From assembly GCA_027627225.1 (NCBI GenBank), contig JAPFQT010000409.1, positions 1 through 64,000 on the forward strand: a stretch of 64,000 nucleotides of DNA, read 5' to 3'. Made by a program: the position numbers and the translations under genes. The DNA comes from Congeria kusceri. Lineage: Eukaryota > Mollusca > Bivalvia > Myida > Dreissenidae. The stretch's first letter is position 1. Each line of letters opens with the position of its first letter. The notes beneath the pieces are model-generated. The model was not told where the DNA came from. It worked only from the letters and a program-made list of their open reading frames with translations, and searched no databases. This document shows, one piece after another, positions 46,392 to 59,861 of the stretch.

Positions 46392-46511
46392 ATGGGGGAC
46401 GAGCAGCCAGAAACGTTACAGGTTCACCTAAGTAGGCCTGACTCTGGATTATCGTGGGGATTTCGTTTACAAGGGGGCGTGGATTTTAATACCCCTTTAT
46501 CGGTACAAGTG
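46392..46511 (+). CDS. PDZ-LIM family first coding exon, copy 5
   Basis: Identical to the copy at 9378, with donor GTGAGT at 46512. This is the first exon copy after the LINE; the one expected between it and the copy at 28154 has been lost together with its promoter. Confidence 0.8.
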
Positions 46512-47139
46512 GTGAGTGTTACATTTAAATCTTTTCGTTTTATCTCGATTTCACTGTATAGTTACTCAATAGATATTTTACGCAAGATACACCCAATGTT
46601 TACGTTTCAAATACAGCTGTGTTTTCTATACTAATGTAAAGATACGGTCTAATAACCAGTTTAAATGTGAAACGCCTTAAGTATAGGTCAAAGTGTACTT
46701 AGGATATGTTTAATTATTATCGATAGGATCAGATCTAACTGCAAGTTAAACTTTTGAACCAGATTTTAACAATTACAATGTGTTGTACCATGCAATGCAT
46801 TTAAAACCAACAGGTAATTTCTGGCTGATTGACATTTGGTGTAACAGAATACTGCAGAAGGAGGCTGGGTAAAACTAAATAAGGAAGCTGGGCTGATTAT
46901 CATACTGTTGCTAGGCAACCAGTGTTTGCAGAAGTGATTGTTATTTTTTCCTGGTTATTACCTGTGTACATTGTAAATAGACTGTAGGCTTATCAGCTGA
47001 GCGCTTTCACACACAAGCAGGGGCACAGGCATGCAAGCTGTCATTGTATATTCATCTGGGTAGGTTAACTGATGCTATCAATGTCAGATAGGTGTATGTT
47101 GTAATTAGACAGAGAGTGTTTGTTCAGTTCAACCCCGTT

Positions 47140-48172
47140 CACACATAGCCTGCGACCAACTAAAGACCAACTCCTGACCATCAACGACCAATGGTTGCTG
47201 ACAGTCTTAAAAAGGTAGTTAACAGGTTGTTGGAGGTCGGCGGCTGGTCTTCAGACCCATTTTGGTCGCAGATGGTCTTTGATGTTGCATCTAAGACTGT
47301 TTGCCGACCAAACAGGTCGTTGAAGGTTTTTTTCGGTTTTATTTAGTCGGCGATCAATCGCTGACTGGTGTGAGACAATCGCCGACTAGTCGCAGACCAA
47401 GCGTGACTTGTCGCAGACCAATTTTTCATCGCCGACTGGTAAGCGATTGATCGCCGGCTGATTGCCGATTAGTTGCAGACCATCTTACGACCGCTCGCCA
47501 TGTTACCTTCGTCTCCAAAACACATTTTAAAATGCACGCACAATTTTACAATCATTTTTTTAAACGTGACAAGAAACGTAATAGTTACCGTATAATTTAA
47601 AAGTGTTAGCATGCCTTTTCAAATAAGGGGGAGAGCAAGGACAAGAGGATGTTGCTGGATATGGAAAGTGTACTTGATAGTTTACCTTAAAATTTAAATG
47701 TGCTGCCGTGCATAGTAGAGAATAATAATATAAAAATTACAAATGAATTAAAAAATCAACAAAACAAATTCAGTTTCTTAAATTTTCACAAGACATAGAT
47801 TAAAATATAGCCCAATGTTGTATATATAGGCAAACGTTTTTTGAACAATGAGAAAAACCATAGAACTTAATTAAATATAGAATAATCCTAATTCCGCCCA
47901 CCGAGCGTCGAAAACCAGTCGCCAACCAATTGCCAACTAGTCGCCAACAATCGCCAACTAGTCGCCAGCCAGTCTTTGATGGTTGTTGATGGTCGGAAGA
48001 CAATCGCCGACTTTTCGTACAACCGGTCGCTGACCGGTCTTTGATCAATCGCTGACCAGTCTGCAACTAAAATTCAACTGCTTTTTTGTGGATTTTGGTC
48101 GCCAGAGGTTGTCGTTGGTCGCTGCAAATTTTAGTTGTTGGTGTTCGGTAATCGGTCGGCGACTTATGTGTG
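47140..48172. mobile_element. 1.04-kb MITE-like element (U6)
   Basis: Same element as at 731, with both ends present. Confidence 0.65.
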
Positions 48173-50509
48173 ACCTAGGCTTTCATGGTAACCTTTGCAT
48201 TAGTCTCATTTAATTAGCCATTCAACTAACTTGTGTTTCATATTAGTTAGGGCTAAATTTGCTGTAACTGGCAAATATTGAAATAATATTTTTTATGAAA
48301 AAAGTACGTCACTATTTGACCAGCACCTAACAACCATCTATGCGCTATCTATGAATTACAGATTTTTGTCCTATGACATAACCAATTCTTTGCGTAATGT
48401 TATATTTTTATAGTGAAAAGTTGAATATCAGTTTAAACACATAACCTTGTGTTTTTGCAGTTCAGATGTTGGTGTGGATTTCGCTCCTTTTTTCACAAAG
48501 TAGAGGCTATGAATCAGAGACTTTGGTACTTTTTATATTTCCCTTTGCCTTGTTCAGAAATTAATGTTTAGGCTTAAGAATGTGTCACTAAATACACTTC
48601 TTTTTTTTCTACACTTGTTGAATAAAAATTTGCATGACATTATTGCACCTATCAATATTTTCCCCCAGGGGGGGGGAAGGTCGGGCTGACCCAGGGGAAT
48701 TTCACAAATATTAATTTTTTGGGGTCTAATTCCCTACCCAAGAGTCAAGCATATTTGTCCAGATGGCGGATTTAGGTTAATGTAAAACATATTTCCCATC
48801 ATAGTGACTGGTCATTTTTGCACGACATATACGCAAACACAATTAAATGGTTGTAATTTATCAATACATAAATTATTATTACTATGATTATTGTTGTTGT
48901 TGTTGTTGTTGTTATTATTATGTTAGTAGATATTCAAAATGTTAAAAGTGATGTGAAGGTCTGTCAATTCATAAGTTTCTTATGTCATCGGAATATTGAC
49001 ACACACGCATGAACATTCAATACTTATAATTGTTAGCACCCACACACAGACACTACCTATGTCTAGATAATTGTATTTGCTTTAGAACATCTTGTACATG
49101 CAGATTCCATGCAGATACGCAATCTGTACCTAATGTTTCCCAATGGTTAATGAACCGTCCATGTTGCAATGGCACTGGATATTTAGGAAAATCCTATTCC
49201 GCCTTTGACGTCGGTCTGCAGCATTAGTATAAACATGATTGACAAATGAAAGAAACGGGAAAACTGCGATTATAAGTAATGGTGAGAAGTAAAACGTGCA
49301 ATGTGCTTAAAGTAAGCTTTAAAGTGCGTATGTTAAATGAGGACCTTCGCTACAAACGCTTATTGACAAAGTCTGAAACCAACCGATCACGACAAAGATC
49401 GATGGCTACAAATGTCAACATTTAGCTAAATAAAATTTTCAACTTTTTCTTCATAAAACCGTCTAAAATACCTTCACATAAATAGGATTTCAACGGTTAC
49501 GTTCGTAAAGAAAATGTCCAGCCGGTGGGAGCACTGCATAGCTGATTCACCCATAATCCCTTGGTGAATGGTCGGTAAAGCTGTATGTTGTTGTCTATTA
49601 ATTTATGTTAAACGAACGCCACTCAGAATGCGCCCCCTTCCTCCAACTCCCCACTTAGGGAGGAGAGGAACGTTCATCAATGACAGAGGCCGAGTCGCTC
49701 TGCTTAGCGACAGCCTCTGCCCGCTTCGCGCTCAGAAGGGGGCGCTCTGTCTCGTCCTCGTGGTGTTCGGTCCCGTCAGTTTTACCTGACGTCCTGGCGA
49801 CACTTACTATAGAAATGATCCCTAAGAGTAAGGTCTTAACCGTAAATGCTGTTTTGTGGTTTATATACTCATGCGATTTTTCGACCGTGCAGAGAAGCAT
49901 TTGAATATTGAATATGTGAGATTTCTTTATGTCACCATATACCTTTAATTTACTATGTATTTTATTACACTTTTATTAAACGTTTCGGAAAATAATAGTA
50001 TTTATTTTATAATATTTACATTTTGCTTTTATATTTACTGAATGAAATTAATAGAAAATGAGATCATTAATTGTCGATTAACATTAACAGACATATATAG
50101 GGGGAGTAATTGAAACGTCACTTCCGATCAAGACTTGAAGTGTTTGAGTTGTCTCGCTTAGATTGCTTCATTCCAAACGTTACATTAAAAGTTGTAGTTA
50201 ATAAGTGTGAGTTTACAAATATCAACACAAGGCAAAATATGTGACTATGCCAGTTTTCACTCTCATACTTATTCTACACTTTATTTAGCAATGAAAACGG
50301 CTTTGACATTTTTTTTATTTTACTCGTTATTATGATTAAGCCTAGATTTCAGTTTACGAGAGCTGAGTCACACTGAGTCGTAGGACTTTCGAGTCGCAGG
50401 ACTCTTGAGGTTTTTGACGTTTTTGCCTAAGTCGCAGGACTCCAACAGACAAACACAAAACATTACCACGTCCTTCGTTGGTCCAGCGCTGGTCTTGCGT
50501 CGACGTAAG

Positions 50510-52725
50510 TTGTATTTAAAAACAACGTATGTCAATACAGTCGTAGGTTGGCGTAGGTAGTACGTTAAGAACGCAGGTGCACGCAGGTCGACGAAAGTCA
50601 TCTAAAGTGGACGTAGGTGGTCGTGCGCTGCTTAAGTACGACTACGCACGACAACGTACTACGGCCTACGTCGACGTATGTTGTCTTGTATTCAGACGTA
50701 CGACTTCGCGCGGTACAGTCTCCTGACCAATATTCATGTTAATTGTTTGTTTCTGTATGTTGTTGCACAATTTAGTTCAGCAGCTTTTCCTGATTGCCAC
50801 AATGAAACAATGACCATTACCCTATGCCTGTGATACGTACGATGTTACATGATATCTGGATCTGGGCCTCTCAAGGCGGCAATAATGCAACATGAGAAGC
50901 CAAACAGACCGGATTTTAAAACATGATTTTGCAATACCATGTCAACATCAATTGCTTTCGGCAACAATATTAAAACGGATTTTAAGAGAGATATTGTGTC
51001 TAGTAAATAAGGCCCATTCCCATAATATGTCGACGAAGTTTACTGAGGTACATAGGACATTGCATTGAAAACTCTGCATGCGCGTAATACAAACCTAGCG
51101 GAGGAAAACTTTACTGGTTATAATTAATGTCCTTTCCTTACTGAATAATATGTAAAACAATTAATCATGTTGATGGTAATGTATGTACCCTTGACGGTAT
51201 GGCAAACATAATAGCATTATTGTCTTCTAAGTTGGGAGGGTGTAAGGCTCCGCTAAATATGTGACTAGTATCCATATAAGATTATTTGAAACTGTAGACA
51301 GTAATATACGATCAATATACGGCAGTTTAATATTAAAGTCCAAGCAATGTGTTTTCAGACGTGTTAAGAATATTTTTCAGCAATGAAGTATAATGTTGGT
51401 ATCTTGCGTGGTCGTAAGTCAGCCATACATGACCTAAAACATTCTTGAGTCGACATACGACAACAAAGTCCATCGTACGTCGACGCAGGAGCTCTGTCTT
51501 GCACTGTTGTATAACCATTTACGTTCACGCAGCTGTGCGTTGGACATATGTCACGTCGACGTACGACTTCGCTGATGTCAGATTTCTTCAATACGACGCA
51601 GGACATGACATACGACGTCCTTTTTAAAAACAACGTATGTCAATACAGTCGTAGGTTGGCGTAGGTAGTACGTTAAGAACGCAGGTGCACGCAGGTCGAC
51701 GAAAGTCATCTAAAGTGGACGTAGGTGGTCGTGCGCTGCTTAAGTACGACTACGCACGACAACGTACTACGGCCTACGTCGACGTATGTTGTCTTGTATT
51801 CAGACGTACGACTTCGCGCGGTACAGTCTCCTGACCAATATTCATGTTAATTGTTTGTTTCTGTATGTTGTTGCACAATTTAGTTCAGCAGCTTTTCCTG
51901 ATTGCCACAATGAAACAATGACCATTACCCTATGCCTGTGATACGTACGATGTTACATGATATCTGGATCTGGGCCTCTCAAGGCGGCAATAATGCAACA
52001 TGAGAAGCCAAACAGACCGGATTTTAAAACATGATTTTGCAATACCATGTCAACATCAATTGCTTTCGGCAACAATATTAAAACGGATTTTAAGAGAGAT
52101 ATTGTGTCTAGTAAATAAGGCCCATTCCCATAATATGTCGACGAAGTTTACTGAGGTACATAGGACATTGCATTGAAAACTCTGCATGCGCGTAATACAA
52201 ACCTAGCGGAGGAAAACTTTACTGGTTATAATTAATGTCCTTTCCTTACTGAATAATATGTAAAACAATTAATCATGTTGATGGTAATGTATGTACCCTT
52301 GACGGTATGGCAAACATAATAGCATTATTGTCTTCTAAGTTGGGAGGGTGTGAGGCTCCGCTAAATATGTAACTAGTATCCATATAAGATTATTTGAAAC
52401 TGTAGACAGTAATATACGATCAATATACGGCAGTTTAATATTAAAGTCCAAGCAATGTGTTTTCAGACGTGTTAAGAATATTTTTCCGCAATGAAGTATA
52501 ATGTTGGTATCTTGCGTGGTCGTAAGTCAGTCATGCATGACCTAAAACATTCTTGAGTCGACATACGACAACAAAGTCCATCGTACGTCGACGCAGGAGC
52601 TCTGTCTTGCACTGTTGTATAACCATTTACGTTCACGCAGCTGTGCGTTGGACATATGTCACGTCGACGTACGACTTCGCTGATGTCAGATTTCTTCAAT
52701 ACGACGCAGGACATGACATACGACG
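50510..52725 (+). repeat. Nested tandem repeat: short + short (U6)
   Basis: Copies 50510-51617 and 51618-52725, both 1108 bp and both lacking the 41-bp segment. This accounts for the 41-bp shorter unit. Confidence 0.8.
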
Positions 52726-53453
52726 TCCTACGTCCTGCGCAGGTTCACGCAAGACTAAGTAGGAATCTAGCCTCCAGTCGGAAACTGTTTAAACATCCAT
52801 TAACGACAGATTGTTTGACTGAAGACATTAATACGTAAGAACACGCAGGTCTCTATCAGGATTTTTAGTCGTAGACCTGTCTTATACCTGTCTTGGATGC
52901 TGTGCGACTAGGATTTTAAATAATGATCCCTACGGGTCATGTCTTAACTAACCAGTTATGTTGTGGTTTAAATCCATCTTCGGTTTTTCGACCTAATGGT
53001 GAATTTTTTTAATATTGGTTATGTGAGAATTCTTTAAACCATCACATATCTTAAATTTATTACGGAATAAATAGGCATTTTGTTGAAATCTACCGAAAGG
53101 TTCATATTTATTGTATAATATGTGTATTTCGGCTTATATATACATCTCTGGAAAGTATTAGAAAATGCGATTATTAGCAGTTTGTTGATAAACATTGATA
53201 AACCTAGGGGAAATAATTTAATCGCCAGTTCCAATCAAGACCGTGAAGTTGACGAGTTGTCTCTCTTAGATTGCTTCATCCATAACCGGTACATAACACA
53301 AGCTGGTCTACATTATGTGCCCAAGTTGGGAAATGAACAAAAGACACACCATAAATTAGGTGACAACGTAGTTCAGATTCTCGAACTTAGTCTTAACTTA
53401 AGCAAATAATTTTTACCAATAAAACTGTTGTGACAAGGTTTAATAATGTAAAG

Positions 53454-53737
53454 CAGGGGCGTAGCTTCCTTTAGGCACTATCGGCACGTGCCTATACATT
53501 TTTTCCAGTGTACTTTCTCGGCTGTGTTAATACTTCATTGTCAATTAAGTCAGTATGAATTTCATGAAACACACGCTTATTTTACAATTATTTTGTAGAG
53601 TCGGGGTGTAGCTGAAGTTAGCTATTTGTAGGCACATACGAGTATAAACACTCCTGGTCCAAATTATCGCGTACAGCGTCATTTTGTAGATTCCACCTAT
53701 TGTGCCTATACATTTTTGAACCCAAGCTACGCCCCTG
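53454..53737. mobile_element. 284-bp hAT-like MITE (U6)
   Basis: Same element as at 7091, both termini intact. Confidence 0.7.
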
Positions 53738-54518
53738 TAAGGTGTCTTATGATTACCATGACGACTAGGCTTCAATTGATGAGAGCTCATAGTCACTGGA
53801 ACCTAGCCTTAATCGAAAGTGAATGCCGTGGCAATGGGGCTGGCCATCCTCTTTTTGTTTTTCTTAAAAAATGTTTGAATTTCTGTATTAAAAACAAACC
53901 GTTCGCCGAACGACAAATTGGATACAAGAACACATTTTCTTAACAGGCGAGATCAAGCATCAAATCTCTTTAACTTACCGTTCAATGACGAGATCCCAGC
54001 TATTTCTGCATTGCGTAATTGAATAGTGAATATTGTCAGAATATGACAATTAGTACGCAAGGGCTACAGTGTGGGTGTTGAAACTAGCACCAACTCTTGT
54101 CTTCGCTGTGTAGGGGATAGTGGAAAGAGCCAGAGTGCTGCACCCTGCTCCTTTCTTTTTGTTCGCCCCTGCTGCCCCTCTAGACTGGCCGCCAGGGAAA
54201 TTTTGAATATAATATATTTATAAATTTAGTATAGTTGTGCAAGTATTCAATCACCAATGAAGCGCCCATGTTTTAAAATTAAATTAAAGAACATTAAAAT
54301 AAAAAAATAAAACGATAAAAAAACTCTTATTAACCCAAAATTATAAGAAAATGTCAAAGAACTCGTCGAGCTTCCCACGGGCCATTTTAGTAGGAACCTG
54401 TACCTTTATCTCGTCATAGATCTTTTCCTGTCCTGCCAGTTCGAAACTTTCCCATCACCTGTTCTTTGTTCAACGAAATGAAACAATTTTTGTCAGCATA
54501 TTACATTCAAAGGCGGCT

Positions 54519-55078
54519 TTAGAGGGGGCGGTGGCGGCGTACGCCCCCACTAAAATTGTCCAAAAATAGATTTTTAAACCTTACAAAAACTGAAACATCT
54601 GCATTTTGATGCAATAACTTTCTTTCAGTTTATTGCAAATATTTACCCGCTCTGGGATATTTGCGTTAAATTGTTCCGTTTGACGATATTGCACCGTTCC
54701 GATACATGTATCTTTACATGTAAGAGACAAAAGTAGTTTGTTTACAGTTACTTATCATATTTACGCCCCCTCTAACTAGAAGTCCCGCCTCCCTCTAACT
54801 AGAAGTCCCGCCCCTTCTAACTAGAAGTCCCGCCCCCTCTAAATAGAAGTCCCGCCCCCTCTAACTAGAAGCCACCCCTCTGCCTAGAAGTCCCGCCCCC
54901 TCTAATTAGAAGTCCCGCCCCTCTAACTAGAAGTCCCGCCCCCTCTAACTAGAAGTCCCGCCCCCTCTAACTAGAAGTCCCTCCCCTCTCTAACTAGAAG
55001 TCCCGCCACCCTCTAACTAGAAGTCCCGTCCCCTCTAACTAGAAGTCCCGCCCTCCTCTAAATAGAAGTCCCGCCCCC
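54519..55078 (+). repeat. MITE plus minisatellite (U6)
   Basis: Small MITE 54519-54775 and minisatellite 54764-55078, in the same variant order as U1. Confidence 0.85.
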
Positions 55079-55592
55079 GTGTCCGGTATGGGTGTAGTTT
55101 TGTGAATATCTAACATTTATAAATCATAGGTTGGCGCTAAGAAATCTGAATTAGTAGCCAAAAAGTTCATTTTGCCACAATAACCGTTATTTTGAAATAT
55201 TTTCACCAATAGTGTGAAATATGCTTCATTTTGAAATAGTTTCTGATTATTTAGTAGCCAATTAGAAGTTGCTATAGGCGCGTCTAGTAGCGCTAACATA
55301 GTACATCTATTTATTTTATTTGTATTTACTTTATTTGCTTCCTTGATATTAGACCCACTTTTGTAGTCTATAACATACTAATTTTATAAGTGACTATAGT
55401 AAACAGGAAACCTAATGAAAGCCGAGCACTTTTGTTTTTGTTATCATCACTCCTCATCAGACGGTATTAATTGGGCTCGTGTATGCTATTACGAATCCCG
55501 TTATACTGATTTAATCGCCAATTAATCGATTAATAAATGCATCATTCTGCTGCATCTGCATTATGCACGATAGAGTACTCCGCATTCCTATT

Positions 55593-55740
55593 CACGGTCG
55601 CTCGGTGTACCACGCCCATTACAGGGCGCGCGCTGTGACGTCACCTTACCCATCTCGCTACTGCACAGTAGTGGCTTTGTAAGCTAGTTATTGAGTAGAT
55701 CTGGTAGTAAAATAACCACTTTCATTTCGGAGTTTACAAA
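55593..55740 (+). promoter_or_regulatory. Promoter and 5' leader of exon copy 6
   Basis: Same sequence as at 9230, with the CRE palindrome at 55636-55643, 105 bp before the ATG. Confidence 0.5.
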
Positions 55741-55860
55741 ATGGGGGACGAGCAGCCAGAAACGTTACAGGTTCACCTAAGTAGGCCTGACTCTGGATTA
55801 TCGTGGGGATTTCGTTTACAAGGGGGCGTGGATTTTAATACCCCTTTATCGGTACAAGTG
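55741..55860 (+). CDS. PDZ-LIM family first coding exon, copy 6
   Basis: Identical to the copy at 9378, with donor GTGAGT at 55861. It belongs to the unit carrying three nested repeats. Confidence 0.8.
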
Positions 55861-56488
55861 GTGAGTGTTACATTTAAATCTTTTCGTTTTATCTCGATTT
55901 CACTGTATAGTTACTCAATAGATATTTTACGCAAGATACACCCAATGTTTACGTTTCAAATACAGCTGTGTTTTCTATACTAATGTAAAGATACGGTCTA
56001 ATAACCAGTTTAAATGTGAAACGCCTTAAGTATAGGTCAAAGTGTACTTAGGATATGTTTAATTATTATCGATAGGATCAGATCTAACTGCAAGTTAAAC
56101 TTTTGAACCAGATTTTAACAATTACAATGTGTTGTACCATGCAATGCATTTAAAACCAACAGGTAATTTCTGGCTGATTGACATTTGGTGTAACAGAATA
56201 CTGCAGAAGGAGGCTGGGTAAAACTAAATAAGGAAGCTGGGCTGATTATCATACTGTTGCTAGGCAACCAGTGTTTGCAGAAGTGATTGTTATTTTTTCC
56301 TGGTTATTACCTGTGTACATTGTAAATAGACTGTAGGCTTATCAGCTGAGCGCTTTCACACACAAGCAGGGGCACAGGCATGCAAGCTGTCATTGTATAT
56401 TCATCTGGGTAGGTTAACTGATGCTATCAATGTCAGATAGGTGTATGTTGTAATTAGACAGAGAGTGTTTGTTCAGTTCAACCCCGTT

Positions 56489-57521
56489 CACACATAGCCT
56501 GCGACCAACTAAAGACCAACTCCTGACCATCAACGACCAATGGTTGCTGACAGTCTTAAAAAGGTAGTTAACAGGTTGTTGGAGGTCGGCGGCTGGTCTT
56601 CAGACCCATTTTGGTCGCAGATGGTCTTTGATGTTGCATCTAAGACTGTTTGCCGACCAAACAGGTCGTTGAAGGTTTTTTTCGGTTTTATTTAGTCGGC
56701 GATCAATCGCTGACTGGTGTGAGACAATCGCCGACTAGTCGCAGACCAAGCGTGACTTGTCGCAGACCAATTTTTCATCGCCGACTGGTAAGCGATTGAT
56801 CGCCGGCTGATTGCCGATTAGTTGCAGACCATCTTACGACCGCTCGCCATGTTACCTTCGTCTCCAAAACACATTTTAAAATGCACGCACAATTTTACAA
56901 TCATTTTTTTAAACGTGACAAGAAACGTAATAGTTACCGTATAATTTAAAAGTGTTAGCATGCCTTTTCAAATAAGGGGGAGAGCAAGGACAAGAGGATG
57001 TTGCTGGATATGGAAAGTGTACTTGATAGTTTACCTTAAAATTTAAATGTGCTGCCGTGCATAGTAGAGAATAATAATATAAAAATTACAAATGAATTAA
57101 AAAATCAACAAAACAAATTCAGTTTCTTAAATTTTCACAAGACATAGATTAAAATATAGCCCAATGTTGTATATATAGGCAAACGTTTTTTGAACAATGA
57201 GAAAAACCATAGAACTTAATTAAATATAGAATAATCCTAATTCCGCCCACCGAGCGTCGAAAACCAGTCGCCAACCAATTGCCAACTAGTCGCCAACAAT
57301 CGCCAACTAGTCGCCAGCCAGTCTTTGATGGTTGTTGATGGTCGGAAGACAATCGCCGACTTTTCGTACAACCGGTCGCTGACCGGTCTTTGATCAATCG
57401 CTGACCAGTCTGCAACTAAAATTCAACTGCTTTTTTGTGGATTTTGGTCGCCAGAGGTTGTCGTTGGTCGCTGCAAATTTTAGTTGTTGGTGTTCGGTAA
57501 TCGGTCGGCGACTTATGTGTG
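56489..57521. mobile_element. 1.04-kb MITE-like element (U7)
   Basis: Same element as at 731, with both ends present. Confidence 0.65.
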
Positions 57522-59861
57522 ACCTAGGCTTTCATGGTAACCTTTGCATTAGTCTCATTTAATTAGCCATTCAACTAACTTGTGTTTCATATTAGTTAGG
57601 GCTAAATTTGCTGTAACTGGCAAATATTGAAATAATATTTTTTATGAAAAAAGTACGTCACTATTTGACCAGCACCTAACAACCATCTATGCGCTATCTA
57701 TGAATTACAGATTTTTGTCCTATGACATAACCAATTCTTTGCGTAATGTTATATTTTTATAGTGAAAAGTTGAATATCAGTTTAAACACATAACCTTGTG
57801 TTTTTGCAGTTCAGATGTTGGTGTGGATTTCGCTCCTTTTTTCACAAAGTAGAGGCTATGAATCAGAGACTTTGGTACTTTTTATATTTCCCTTTGCCTT
57901 GTTCAGAAATTAATGTTTAGGCTTAAGAATGTGTCACTAAATACACTTCTTTTTTTTCTACACTTGTTGAATAAAAATTTGCATGACATTATTGCACCTA
58001 TCAATATTTTCCCCCAGGGGGGGGGGGGAAGGTCGGGCTGACCCAGGGGAATTTGACAAATATTAATTTTTTGGGGTCTAATTCCCTACCCAAGAGTCAA
58101 GCATATTTGTCCAGATGGCGGATTTAGGTTAATGTAAAACATATTTCCCATCATAGTGACTGGTCATTTTTGCACGACATATACGCAAACACAATTAAAT
58201 GGTTGTAATTTATCAATACATAAATTATTATTACTATGATTATTGTTGTTGTTGTTGTTGTTGTTATTATTATTTTAGTAGATATTCAAAATGTTAAAAG
58301 TGATGTGAAGGTCTGTCAATTCATAAGTTTCTTATGTCATCGGAATATTGACACACACGCATGAACATTCAATACTTATAATTGTTAGCACCCACACACA
58401 GACACTACCTATGTCTAGATAATTGTATTTGCTTTAGAACATCTTGTACATGCAGATTCCATGCAGATACGCAATCTGTACCTAATGTTTCCCAATGGTT
58501 AATGAACCGTCCATGTTGCAATGGCACTGGATATTTAGGAAAATCCTATTCCGCCTTTGACGTCGGTCTGCAGCATTAGTATAAACATGATTGACAAATG
58601 AAAGAAACGGGAAAACTGCGATTATAAGTAATGGTGAGAAGTAAAACGTGCAATGTGCTTAAAGTAAGCTTTAAAGTGCGTATGTTAAATGAGGACCTTC
58701 GCTACAAACGCTTATTGACAAAGTCTGAACCCAACCGATCACGACAAAGATCGATGGCTACAAATGTCAACATTTAGCTAAATAAAATTTTCAACTTTTT
58801 CTTCATAAAACCGTCTAAAATACCTTCACATAAATAGGATTTCAACGGTTACGTTCGTAAAGAAAATGTCCAGCCGGTGGGAGCACTGCATAGCTGATTC
58901 ACCCATAATCCCTTGGTGAATGGTCGGTAAAGCTGTATGTTGTTGTCTATTAATTTATGTTAAACGAACGCCACTCAGAATGCGCCCCCTTCCTCCAACT
59001 CCCCACTTAGGGAGGAGAGGAACGTTCATCAATGACAGAGGCCGAGTCGCTCTGCTTAGCGACAGCCTCTGCCCGCTTCGCGCTCAGAAGGGGGCGCTCT
59101 GTCTCGTCCTCGTGGTGTTCGGTCCCGTCAGTTTTACCTGACGTCCTGGCGACACTTACTATAGAAATGATCCCTAAGAGTAAGGTCTTAACCGTAAATG
59201 CTGTTTTGTGGTTTATATACTCATGCGATTTTTCGACCGTGCAGAGAAGCATTTGAATATTGAATATGTGAGATTTCTTTATGTCACCATATACCTTTAA
59301 TTTACTATGTATTTTATTACACTTTTATTAAACGTTTCGGAAAATAATAGTATTTATTTTATAATATTTACATTTTGCTTTTATATTTACTGAATGAAAT
59401 TAATAGAAAATGAGATCATTAATTGTCGATTAACATTAACAGACATATATAGGGGGAGTAATTGAAACGTCACTTCCGATCAAGACTTGAAGTGTTTGAG
59501 TTGTCTCGCTTAGATTGCTTCATTCCAAACGTTACATTAAAAGTTGTAGTTAATAAGTGTGAGTTTACAAATATCAACACAAGGCAAAATATGTGACTAT
59601 GCCAGTTTTCACTCTCATACTTATTCTACACTTTATTTAGCAATGAAAACGGCTTTGACATTTTTTTTATTTTACTCGTTATTATGATTAAGCCTAGATT
59701 TCAGTTTACGAGAGCTGAGTCACACTGAGTCGTAGGACTTTCGAGTCGCAGGACTCTTGAGGTTTTTGACGTTTTTGCCTAAGTCGCAGGACTCCAACAG
59801 ACAAACACAAAACATTACCACGTCCTTCGTTGGTCCAGCGCTGGTCTTGCGTCGACGTAAG

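Larger units (their letters stand above)
46392..55740 (+). repeat. Array unit U6 (9349 bp, short variant)
   Basis: Complete unit. It is 41 bp shorter than U2 because both nested repeat copies are of the short (1108-bp) type. It shares GGGCACAGGC near 47021 with U7, and several SNPs of its last nested repeat copy (GTGTGAGGCTCC, TTTTTCCGCAATG, GTCATGCATGACC) with the last copy of U7. Confidence 0.97.
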